This document shows, piece after piece, positions 1 to 5,831 of a stretch of DNA of 7,669 nucleotides. The notes beneath the pieces were generated by a model. The model saw only the letters and a program-made list of their open reading frames with translations, searched no databases and was not told the origin of the DNA. Source of the stretch: Thermodesulfovibrionales bacterium (GTDB taxonomy: Bacteria; Nitrospirota; Thermodesulfovibrionia; Thermodesulfovibrionales; SM23-35). The position numbers were made by a program, and so were the translations under genes. Within the stretch, counting starts at the first letter, position 1; every line of letters begins with the position of its first letter. The stretch covers positions 1 through 7,669 of the forward strand of contig JAGUWT010000273.1 in the NCBI GenBank assembly GCA_020062205.1, read 5' to 3'.

Positions 1-630
1 AATCTCATTTATTTTGGCACATATTCCCTTATCGAAATCGAGTATTTCCCCTTTGTTGAAAGGCTTTGCCCCCTGCCGGCGACCTGAACGATAATCCCAA
101 CGGAGATATTGCCCATCCTTGCGTGTAAAGCTAATTGACTCCAGTACGCATAACAATGCAAAGCGTAATACAGACTGAACTCGGTCGTTTTCTTTCTGCC
201 ATGCTCCCATATATTGCTCTATTAATTCAAGCGTTTGTTTTGGATAGGCACCGTCTGTGATGCGTAACGTAGAAAGAGGTATCCTCAGTTTTGACTGATG
301 CCAAGGACGTTCTGCACCCCAACGATTAATGGTGGCGAAATCATCTTTTGTAAATTCTTTCTCCAAACACTTTCTCGTAAGGATAATCTGCTGTCCGACA
401 GGAAGCAATTCAATACCGTCAGCATCAATTCCGGCATCGCTTGCAGCGAATAAAGCTGTGCCACTCCCTGCAAAGGGATCAAGAACCTTACCAGATGAAA
501 TTCCATATTTTGACAAAAAAATTTCAATGAGAGATGCGGAAAAAGCCTCTTTGTATTTATACCAACGATAGGTCGGTCTGGGTTTGTTGGCTTGAAAACT
601 AACAAGTTGACGTGTAAATTCCGGGTGAAT
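1..630 (-). CDS. DNA methyltransferase (N4/N6 amino type), partial at left edge, no standard start codon
   Basis: The minus strand is open from about 708 down to base 1 without a stop, so the C-terminus lies outside the window. The frame has the AdoMet-binding motif I, DPFAGSGT, encoded at about 457-480. Before it comes a conserved-looking block, SFQANKPRPTYRWYKYKEAF (541-600), of the kind seen near the N-terminus of type II DNA methyltransferases. The catalytic (D/S/N)PPY motif is not seen and would lie further C-terminal, off the window, giving a motif order with AdoMet binding first. It probably methylates adenine N6 or cytosine N4, in a restriction-modification system or as an orphan. No ATG, GTG or TTG occurs between the in-frame stop at 709-711 and the conserved block. 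The first standard start is a TTG at 514-516, which would remove that block. The end given here (630, an ATT before HPEF) is only a placeholder. The gene may be 5'-truncated or a pseudogene. Confidence 0.72.
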   Translation of the reverse strand, partial: MHPEFTRQLVSFQANKPRPTYRWYKYKEAFSASLIEIFLSKYGISSGKVLDPFAGSGTALFAASDAGIDADGIELLPVGQQIILTRKCLEKEFTKDDFATINRWGAERPWHQSKLRIPLSTLRITDGAYPKQTLELIEQYMGAWQKENDRVQSVLRFALLCVLESISFTRKDGQYLRWDYRSGRRQGAKPFNKGEILDFDKGICAKINEI

Positions 631-655
631 TTTTACAGAGAAATTTTTACAGAGA
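628..655. repeat. 14-bp exact tandem duplication
   Basis: AATTTTTACAGAGA occurs at 628-641 and again, immediately adjacent and identical, at 642-655. It lies in the presumed 5' end of the methyltransferase gene. Fourteen is not a multiple of three, so gain or loss of one copy shifts the reading frame entering that gene. Confidence 0.9.
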
Positions 656-706
656 AAATTGTAAAACTGAGCTATAGTATCAATATGTTTCTCTGTGTTC
701 TCTGTG
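635..706. repeat. Inverted array of ACAGAGAA / TTCTCTGT boxes
   Basis: Two ACAGAGAAA copies (635-643, 649-657) face two TTCTCTGT copies (689-696, 698-705). The latter form a perfect 9-bp tandem, TTCTCTGTG, at 689-697 and 698-706. ACAGAGAAA at 649-657 can pair perfectly with TTTCTCTGT at 688-696 across a 30-nt loop. A second inverted pair, TTTTAC (645-650) and GTAAAA (661-666), is nested inside. The array lies between the divergent methyltransferase and mgsA genes. It could be an operator region or one copy of a dispersed intergenic repeat. The sequence alone does not decide. Confidence 0.7.
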
Positions 707-747
707 GTTCATTGTATTGCTTGGATTAAGAAAGGAGGTAACCCTAT

Positions 748-1224
748 ATGGAAAAGGCTTATAAAAAGTTAGAAATGAGTATTCAAAAGCGTATTGGCCT
801 CATAGCACACGACAATAAAAAGCGTGATCTTTTGGAATGGGTAAGATTTAATAGAGATCTCCTGGTGCAGCATAAACTGTATGCGACAGGAACGACTGGT
901 AAACTGCTTGAACAGACACTCGGGGTCGAGGTTATCAAGCTTCAAAGTGGGCCTTTAGGTGGTGACCAGCAAATAGGAGCGAAGATCGCAGAGGGTGATA
1001 TTGATTTTATGATCTTTTTCTGGGATCCGCTTGAGCCACAACCGCACGATCCAGATGTAAAAGCACTCTTACGGCTCGCTGTAGTCTGGAACATTCCCGT
1101 AGCATGCAATCGAGCCTCGGCTGATTTCATCATCTCATCGCCATTGATGTCTGAAGAATACCAGCGACTCATTACTGATTATGATGCCTATAAGGAACGG
1201 TTTAAAGGAAAGGATGTTACATAA
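748..1224 (+). CDS. mgsA: Methylglyoxal synthase
   Basis: MgsA is a cytosolic enzyme that converts dihydroxyacetone phosphate to methylglyoxal and phosphate, a bypass of lower glycolysis that relieves phosphate limitation or sugar-phosphate build-up. The 158-residue product matches the usual length of about 150. It contains the family landmarks in order: the AHD motif (H21, D22), the phosphate-binding ATGTTG loop (46-51), SGPLGGDQQ with catalytic D73 (equivalent to E. coli D71), FFWDPL (90-95), and PHDPDVKALLRLA with H100 (equivalent to E. coli H98). The N-terminus is a few residues longer than in E. coli. The start is fixed by a strong Shine-Dalgarno AGGAGG at 733-738, nine bases before the ATG. 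It stands alone on the plus strand. No convincing sigma-70 promoter is visible upstream, where the repeat array sits. No link to the hydrogenase operon 130 bases downstream is evident. Confidence 0.97.
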   Translation: MEKAYKKLEMSIQKRIGLIAHDNKKRDLLEWVRFNRDLLVQHKLYATGTTGKLLEQTLGVEVIKLQSGPLGGDQQIGAKIAEGDIDFMIFFWDPLEPQPHDPDVKALLRLAVVWNIPVACNRASADFIISSPLMSEEYQRLITDYDAYKERFKGKDVT

Positions 1225-1225
1225 C

Positions 1226-1309
1226 TTATTTCCCCTTATAGCCAGGGCATCCTTCAAAACCTTTACAGCCTCCTTTTCTCAATTTGCATTCCGCATTAAT
1301 GCGTTTGTA
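1226..1309 (-). other. Possible Cys-rich micro-ORF or 3' remnant of a lost gene
   Basis: The minus strand between mgsA and the hydrogenase is open for 27 codons, from the codon after an in-frame stop (1310-1312) to a TAA at 1226-1228. The C-terminal part reads KGGCKGFEGCPGYKGK, with a fourth-from-last Cys in AECKLRK before it, so the pattern is C-x6-C-x6-C-P. The spaced Cys residues and the GFEGCPGY wording look like protein rather than noise. There is no ATG; a TTG at 1280-1282 is the only standard start, with no Shine-Dalgarno. It overlaps the candidate hydrogenase promoter. It could be the tail of a deleted gene, a tiny gene, or chance. Confidence 0.25.
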
Positions 1310-1313
1310 TTAT
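1284..1313 (+). promoter_or_regulatory. Candidate sigma-70 promoter of the hydrogenase operon
   Basis: TATTAT at 1308-1313 matches five of six -10 consensus bases. TTGCAT at 1284-1289 is a weak -35 (three of six) at an 18-bp spacing. Transcription would begin near 1320 and leave a leader of about 35 nt before the ATG at 1355. An alternative -10, TAGAAT at 1325-1330, lacks a well-spaced -35. The position directly before a four-gene operon supports a promoter somewhere here. Confidence 0.35.
1292..1303. promoter_or_regulatory. Palindromic operator candidate
   Basis: CGCATTAATGCG is a perfect 12-bp palindrome lying between the -35 and -10 elements proposed for the hydrogenase operon. A further direct half-site, GCATT, occurs at 1286-1290, seven bases before the GCATT of the palindrome. 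A dimeric regulator bound here would block RNA polymerase. The regulator is unknown; the site does not match the FNR consensus TTGAT-N4-ATCAA. Confidence 0.35.
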
Positions 1314-1354
1314 TTTCAAAAAGGTAGAATAGTTCAAAAATTAAAGAGGAAGAT

Positions 1355-2422
1355 ATGGAAGATTTACAATATGTGATACTGAAAAGAGAAAGGTTTCATG
1401 ATTTTATCTCAAGACTTTCGAAGATGCAGAAACTGGTGGCGCCCGTGTCGAAGGGTTACCATCATTTTGCATTTGAAGAAGTTACATCAGGAAATGAAAT
1501 TGCGCTTTCCTATATTCCTACCATCTTGCCGCTTAAAAAATTCTTTATGCCTCAACGCGAAACCCTCCTGGAATTTAAAACTGCTAAGGGAACATATGCT
1601 GAACCTGTTGTTGAGTACGAACCAATGACTATCTTTGGTGCGCATACCTGTGATCTTGCTGGAATCCAGTGCCTGAACATGGTCTTTTCGGAACGTCCCA
1701 AGGATTACAATTATCTGACGCGTAAAAACAAGATAACGCTGATCGGATTGGAATGCAATGCATATTGCGACGAGCATGCAAGTTGTCATCTCGTCAATGC
1801 AAGCTTTCCGAGCGGTGGATATGACCTTTTCTTTACTGATTTAGAAGACTATTTTATTGTTCATGTAAATACCCAAACAGGAGATGAAATTATTGATATA
1901 ATAAAATCTTTTGAAAAAGCTGATATGTCGCATATAAAAGAGCTCAAAAGATTGCGTGATAACAAGAGCAAGATATTTAGCAACGAAGTTTCCATAGAAC
2001 GTAGACACATACCTGAACTATTTGACATGTCATTCAGGGCACGCGTATGGAAAGCCCTTGAAGAACGATGCCTGGCATGCGGAAACTGCACGAATGTATG
2101 TCCCACGTGCTACTGTTTTGACATAAGAGATGAACTTGAACTGAACCTGAAGAGGGGAGTCAGGTATCGCGTCTGGGATTCCTGTCAGCTTGAGCCATTC
2201 GCCAGAGTAGCCGGAGGTATAAATTTCAGGAAGGAGCGATCTGCAAGACAGAGGCACAGGTATTACCGTAAATTCAGGTATCCTGTTGATAGATTTTCAC
2301 GGTTCTTCTGCACAGGGTGTGGCAGGTGTACCCGCACGTGCATGGCCGGTATAAGCCTGAAAGAGACCCTCAATGAACTGATAAAAGAGAGTGAGGACAG
2401 GGTATGGAAAAAGTGGCTATAA
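1355..2422 (+). CDS. hyhB: [NiFe] hydrogenase beta subunit, AsrA-like 4Fe-4S protein
   Basis: This is the beta chain of a cytosolic NAD(P)-linked group 3b-type (sulfhydrogenase) complex, homologous to anaerobic sulfite reductase subunit A. It carries electrons between the gamma flavoprotein and other acceptors; in Pyrococcus the complex can also reduce sulfur or polysulfide. The 355 residues fit the family. The C-terminal third holds two ferredoxin-type clusters: C239-x2-C242-x2-C245-x3-C249-P (followed by TCYC) and C319-x2-C322-x2-C325-x3-C329. The N-terminal domain has further Cys residues in FGAHTCDLAGIQC (C99, C106) and GLECNAYCDEHASC (C134, C138, C144). The first of these resembles the conserved CDL block of the family. 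The ATG follows AGAGGA at 1345-1350. The stop overlaps the next gene by 19 bases, which implies translational coupling. AsrA of a sulfite reductase is the alternative name, but no AsrC follows and hydrogenase subunits do. Confidence 0.9.
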   Translation: MEDLQYVILKRERFHDFISRLSKMQKLVAPVSKGYHHFAFEEVTSGNEIALSYIPTILPLKKFFMPQRETLLEFKTAKGTYAEPVVEYEPMTIFGAHTCDLAGIQCLNMVFSERPKDYNYLTRKNKITLIGLECNAYCDEHASCHLVNASFPSGGYDLFFTDLEDYFIVHVNTQTGDEIIDIIKSFEKADMSHIKELKRLRDNKSKIFSNEVSIERRHIPELFDMSFRARVWKALEERCLACGNCTNVCPTCYCFDIRDELELNLKRGVRYRVWDSCQLEPFARVAGGINFRKERSARQRHRYYRKFRYPVDRFSRFFCTGCGRCTRTCMAGISLKETLNELIKESEDRVWKKWL

Positions 2423-3240
2423 AAGATTCAAGCTATAGATTAAAAAAAGCTAAAATCCTGCAAACGAAAAAGTTGACGGCGAATGAAAAGTTTTTTGAGA
2501 TTGTATTGATGGATGGCGAGAGACTTGATCACGAACCAGGCCAGTTTATTATGATCTCTCTCTTAGGTATCGGAGAGGTTCCCATTTCCATCTGTTCATC
2601 TCCTGCAAAACGTGATTCCTTTGATTTATGTATAAGGGCTGTCGGCAAAGTTACCAGAAGTCTACATAAGTTAAAAGCAGGAGATAAGATAGGCATAAGG
2701 GGTCCATATGGAAAAGGCTTCCCTGTAAGAATCCTCGAAGGTAATGATTTATTGATTATAGCAGGCGGATTGGGCATTGCACCTTTACGGTCTCTGATTC
2801 AGTATGTCCTTGATAACCGCCGTGATTTCGGAAAGGTTCATATTTTATTTGGATGTAAAGAACCAAAGGACATGCTCTTCAGCGATGAACTTGAACACTG
2901 GACTAAGCGCATAGATCTCCATTATGCCTGTACGGTAGACCGTGCAGACCCTGATTGGGCAGGAAATGTTGGAGTGATTACAACGCTCATACCCGGTGTT
3001 GATATCGAACCCTCGAGAACATTTGCTGCAGTAGTTGGCCCGCCAATTATGTATAACTTTGTGATAAAAGAACTTATAGCAAAGGGGATTCCAGAACGTC
3101 AGATTCTTTTATCCTTTGAACGTAATATGAAATGCGGGAATGGAAAATGTGGCCGCTGCCAGATTCAGAATCTCTACGTTTGTCAGGATGGGCCTGTCTT
3201 TCATTATGAACAAATCAAAAACTTGAGTGAGGCTTTTTAG
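2404..3240 (+). CDS. hyhG: [NiFe] hydrogenase gamma subunit, FAD/NAD(P)-binding (AsrB-like)
   Basis: This ferredoxin-NADP reductase-like subunit exchanges electrons between NAD(P)(H) and the hydrogenase Fe-S chain through FAD and a [2Fe-2S] cluster. In the 278-residue protein the order is: FAD-binding beta barrel with PGQFIMI and PISICSSP (roughly residues 45-70); RGPYGKGFP phosphate-binding loop; NAD(P)-binding AGGLGIAPLR at 120-129; VVGPP near residue 207; and a C-terminal cluster C244-x4-C249-x2-C252-x7-C260. This is the layout of HydG/HyhG and AsrB. The ATG lies inside the beta gene's last codons, with GAGG at 2393-2396 seven bases upstream. One base separates its stop from the preferred ATG of the small subunit. 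Whether NADP or NAD is preferred cannot be read from sequence alone. Dihydroorotate dehydrogenase electron-transfer subunit is a common mis-annotation for this fold. Confidence 0.92.
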   Translation: MEKVAIKDSSYRLKKAKILQTKKLTANEKFFEIVLMDGERLDHEPGQFIMISLLGIGEVPISICSSPAKRDSFDLCIRAVGKVTRSLHKLKAGDKIGIRGPYGKGFPVRILEGNDLLIIAGGLGIAPLRSLIQYVLDNRRDFGKVHILFGCKEPKDMLFSDELEHWTKRIDLHYACTVDRADPDWAGNVGVITTLIPGVDIEPSRTFAAVVGPPIMYNFVIKELIAKGIPERQILLSFERNMKCGNGKCGRCQIQNLYVCQDGPVFHYEQIKNLSEAF

Positions 3241-3241
3241 T

Positions 3242-3982
3242 ATGAAGAAACCAAAGGTTGGTATTTTCGATTTTGCTTGCTGTGAAGGATGCCAGTTGCA
3301 GATTGCTAACATTGGAGAAGATGTGTTAGATGTCCTCGGATCGATAGATGTAGTTGAATGGAGAGAAGTCATGTCAGAAAAGTGGGGTAAGAACCTGGAC
3401 ATCGCCATCGTAGAAGGAAGTATTACCAATCCCCATGCAGTCAAGAGAATACAAAGGATACGAAAAAAAGCAAAGATTTTAATAGCGTATGGTTCCTGTG
3501 CAACGATCGGCGGGGTAAACGGCATGAAGAACAATTTCAACCTTGATGATATAAGGAAGTATGTATACGGAGATAGTTATCGGTTCTTTCCGACAGAAAT
3601 GACCAAAGCTGTTCACCAGACAGTCAAGGTTGATTATTTCGTCAATGGTTGTCCTGTCTATATACCGGAATTTGTTGCAGTTCTAAAGGCAGTTTTACAG
3701 GGTGTCCCTTATTATGTGCCTGACTACCCTGTTTGCGTTGAATGCAAGCTGAATGAGAATGTTTGTATGTATGACAGAAAAGTTACCTGTCTTGGCCCTG
3801 TGACAAGGGCAGGGTGTAATGCCTGGTGCATAAACAACGGTAATATCTGTTACGGTTGCAGGGGTATGGTGAGTAACCCGAATGAGAAAGGTGCGCAGGA
3901 CGTGCTGGCAAAATATAAAATTCCTATGGATCTGATTTTGAATAAAATGAACATGTATAACAAATGCAGGGAGCTTGGTTAA
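3242..3982 (+). CDS. hyhS: [NiFe] hydrogenase delta (small) subunit
   Basis: The small subunit carries the Fe-S relay from the NiFe site. Visible ligand candidates in the 246-residue product are C14 and C17 in CCEGCQLQ, C86 in GSCATIGG, and C137 in NGCP, which together make the proximal 4Fe-4S site. A Cys-dense C-terminus (C165, C168, C175, C183, C192, C196, C203, C206) supplies the further clusters expected in group 3 enzymes. It lacks a Tat signal, in line with a cytoplasmic enzyme. I chose the ATG at 3242 over an in-frame GTG at 3227. The ATG has GAGG at 3229-3232 nine bases upstream and gives the family-like start MKKPKVGIFDFACCEGC, whereas the GTG sits on that ribosome site. It begins one base after the gamma stop and ends one base before the large subunit ATG. 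Confidence 0.93.
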   Translation: MKKPKVGIFDFACCEGCQLQIANIGEDVLDVLGSIDVVEWREVMSEKWGKNLDIAIVEGSITNPHAVKRIQRIRKKAKILIAYGSCATIGGVNGMKNNFNLDDIRKYVYGDSYRFFPTEMTKAVHQTVKVDYFVNGCPVYIPEFVAVLKAVLQGVPYYVPDYPVCVECKLNENVCMYDRKVTCLGPVTRAGCNAWCINNGNICYGCRGMVSNPNEKGAQDVLAKYKIPMDLILNKMNMYNKCRELG

Positions 3983-3983
3983 T

Positions 3984-5312
3984 ATGGATAAAAGAAATAT
4001 AAATATCAATGTTGAATACCTGACAAGGGTTGAAGGGCATGGGAATATTGTTATCAATGTCAAGGAAGGCAGATTAGATACCTGCCGTCTGGATATTGTC
4101 GAGGCGCCGCGTTTTTTTGAAGGAATGTTGCGAGGCCGCTCGATATTTGAAGCTCAACATATCACCAGCAGAATCTGCGGTATTTGTGCATGCGGGCATA
4201 CACTTGCTTCAATCCAGGCAGCAGAAGATGCCCTCGGCATCACACCAACAGAACAGACTATAAAACTGAGGAAACTCCTTCTACACCTTGAGATGCTCGA
4301 CAGTCACATTTTGCATATCTATCTGCTGGTAGCTCCAGACCTATTGGGTGTTAAGAGCTTTGTCCCTCTTATAAACAGTCATAATGAAGTTGTACGCAGG
4401 GCTTTACGCATGAAAAAGACCTGTAATGATATGTGTGATATCCTGGTTGGCAGACATGTACATCCCATATCTGCAATTGTGGGAGGATTTACAAAACTCC
4501 CGAGGCAGAGTGACTTAGACGCAATGCTCGATATGCTCAAGAAGATGAGAACTGATATGGACGCAACAGTAGAATTAGCTGCTTCATTGAAATTTCCTAT
4601 ATTCGAACGGGATACCGAATATGTAGCACTTATAAGCGATGATGGTGAATATCCTTTATTGATGGGTGATATCGGTTCTACAGACGGTGTTCGAATGAAT
4701 AAAAAAGATTATAAGAAAATTACCAATGAATTTGTAGTCCCTCACTCTTCAGCAAAACATGCCAAGCTCAGCAGAGAATCATATGCGGTGGGCGCTCTTG
4801 CACGATTTAATCTGAATTCTGAAAAGCTCCACCCAAAGGCAAAAGAAGTAGCTACTGCGGTAGGACTGAAGCCAAAATGCATTAATCCCTACCTGAACAC
4901 CGTTGCACAATTAGTCGAGAGTTTTCACTGTCTTGAAGACGCAATATCTATTGTGGAAGACTTAAAAAATACCTCTCTACATTATGATGAGGAAATCGTG
5001 GTTGGATTGAATGAGCAGCACAAGATTCCGGTAAGGGCAGACAACGGTGTAGGTGCAGTCGAAGTCCCCAGAGGTATTCTGTTCCATAATTATCAGACAG
5101 ATAAAAACGGGATCATTACCAACGCTAACTGCATTATCCCTACAAATCAGAATACCGGCAATATCGAGTACGATATGATGGAATTGGTTCCTGAGATTCT
5201 CGACAAAAGTGATGAGGAAATAACCCTTGCAATTGAAATGCTGGTCCGTTCCTATGATCCTTGTATTTCTTGCTCAACACATCTTCTCAATATCAAGTTT
5301 GTAAATAAATGA
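3984..5312 (+). CDS. hyhL: [NiFe] hydrogenase alpha (large) subunit, catalytic
   Basis: The large subunit holds the NiFe(CN)2CO centre that splits or forms H2. The 442-residue product shows the N-terminal TRVEGHGNIVI block, then the L1 motif RICGICACGH with nickel ligands C65 and C68 and H72, and the C-terminal L2 motif DPCISCSTH with C427 and C430. After H433 a nine-residue tail, LLNIKFVNK, remains; by analogy it is removed by a maturation endopeptidase once nickel is inserted. No such protease and no hyp gene is in the window. The ATG at 3984 is preferred over the in-frame TTG at 3975, because GGGAG at 3969-3973 is ten bases from the ATG but only one from the TTG. Gene order beta-gamma-small-large places it with group 3b, although exact HydDB class assignment would need a comparison. 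Confidence 0.95.
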   Translation: MDKRNININVEYLTRVEGHGNIVINVKEGRLDTCRLDIVEAPRFFEGMLRGRSIFEAQHITSRICGICACGHTLASIQAAEDALGITPTEQTIKLRKLLLHLEMLDSHILHIYLLVAPDLLGVKSFVPLINSHNEVVRRALRMKKTCNDMCDILVGRHVHPISAIVGGFTKLPRQSDLDAMLDMLKKMRTDMDATVELAASLKFPIFERDTEYVALISDDGEYPLLMGDIGSTDGVRMNKKDYKKITNEFVVPHSSAKHAKLSRESYAVGALARFNLNSEKLHPKAKEVATAVGLKPKCINPYLNTVAQLVESFHCLEDAISIVEDLKNTSLHYDEEIVVGLNEQHKIPVRADNGVGAVEVPRGILFHNYQTDKNGIITNANCIIPTNQNTGNIEYDMMELVPEILDKSDEEITLAIEMLVRSYDPCISCSTHLLNIKFVNK

Positions 5313-5347
5313 AATAACTCATCATTCCTCTCACTTATGATGCTTAA

Positions 5348-5377
5348 TTAGATGTTTGATTGATGCTCTGGTATAAT
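5348..5377 (+). promoter_or_regulatory. Extended -10 promoter before the unknown gene
   Basis: A perfect TATAAT at 5372-5377 is preceded by TG at 5369-5370, giving TGnTATAAT, the extended -10 form that depends little on a -35. A weak -35, TTAGAT at 5348-5353, lies 18 bp upstream. Transcription would start near 5384, only about eight bases before the ATG at 5392. It lies in the 79-bp gap after the hydrogenase operon, so the downstream genes can be expressed independently. Confidence 0.6.
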
Positions 5378-5391
5378 GATAACGTTGCATT

Positions 5392-5781
5392 ATGATACAA
5401 AATGAAAACATAAAAATCTTTGTGAAACAAACCCTGGGTTGTGCCTGTCCTGATGAAGTATTTCAATACATAGATTGTCAGTCGAATATTCGATTACAGG
5501 ATGACATTGTATTGAGCAAGAAAATAAATATTGGGAACAGGCTTCTGATATATGTCATAGAGGCGAATAATCCAGATTCTCTGAAAGATATTGTGCCATT
5601 ATTGATTAGCATGGGGAAAAATGAAAGAGACAGTTTAAGATTGAACAGATTCCGCCTTGTGTTGGTTACTGATAGATTAAACGAAATAAAACAAGCTGCA
5701 GATATTTTATTTGACACCGTCGATAAAGACGAGAGGATTCATTTACACGTCATTTCTCAAGATGATATAAAAAATTTATGA
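5392..5781 (+). CDS. Conserved-looking protein of unknown function, CxC motif, behind hydrogenase operon
   Basis: This 129-residue, probably cytosolic protein is not one I can name. It has no signal peptide or membrane segment. Near its N-terminus is VKQTLGCACPDEVFQYIDC, with C17, C19 and C29, a compact set that could bind a metal or Fe-S centre or act in thiol chemistry. The rest alternates predicted strands and helices: RLLIYVIEA, a helix around residues 60-75, RFRLVLVTD, a helix with KQAADILFD, then IHLHVISQDD. This suggests a small alpha/beta fold. The ATG is fixed by a stop at 5380-5382 in the same frame just upstream. There is no Shine-Dalgarno, and the extended -10 promoter sits so close that the mRNA may be leaderless. 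It follows the hydrogenase large subunit by 79 bases, where a maturation protease is often found, but it has no resemblance to that family. A role with the hydrogenase is inference only. Confidence 0.8.
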   Translation: MIQNENIKIFVKQTLGCACPDEVFQYIDCQSNIRLQDDIVLSKKINIGNRLLIYVIEANNPDSLKDIVPLLISMGKNERDSLRLNRFRLVLVTDRLNEIKQAADILFDTVDKDERIHLHVISQDDIKNL

Positions 5782-5831
5782 GAACACATAGACCTGACAC
5801 ACAGGAAGGTTTCACAAGCAGGTAAAACGAC

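Noticed and set aside
285..605. Minus-strand frame of 106 codons with an ATG
   Set aside because: It is an out-of-frame shadow. The DPFAGSGT methyltransferase motif is in a different minus frame that runs through the same bases.
659..688. TTGTAA and TATAGT / AATATG as an mgsA promoter
   Set aside because: TATAGT lies only 8 bp from TTGTAA. The correctly spaced hexamer is a poor -10. No pair is good enough to annotate.
1210..1254. Inverted repeat AAGGATG / CATCCTT spanning the mgsA stop codon, as a terminator
   Set aside because: The loop is about 30 nt and no T-run follows, and the stem includes coding bases. It is unlikely to be an intrinsic terminator.
1355..3240. Anaerobic sulfite reductase (asrAB)
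   Set aside because: The two proteins do resemble AsrA and AsrB, but no siroheme AsrC follows. Hydrogenase small and large subunits do, so these are the homologous hydrogenase beta and gamma chains.
5320..5342. CATCAT / ATGATG hairpin after the hydrogenase operon
   Set aside because: The six-pair, AT-rich stem with an 11-nt loop and no following T tract is too weak to call a terminator.
5792..5823. ACCTG / CAGGT pairing that would hide the corA ribosome site
   Set aside because: The five-pair stem with a 22-nt loop is within chance expectation. There is no riboswitch-like conserved core, so an Mg2+ riboswitch is not supported.
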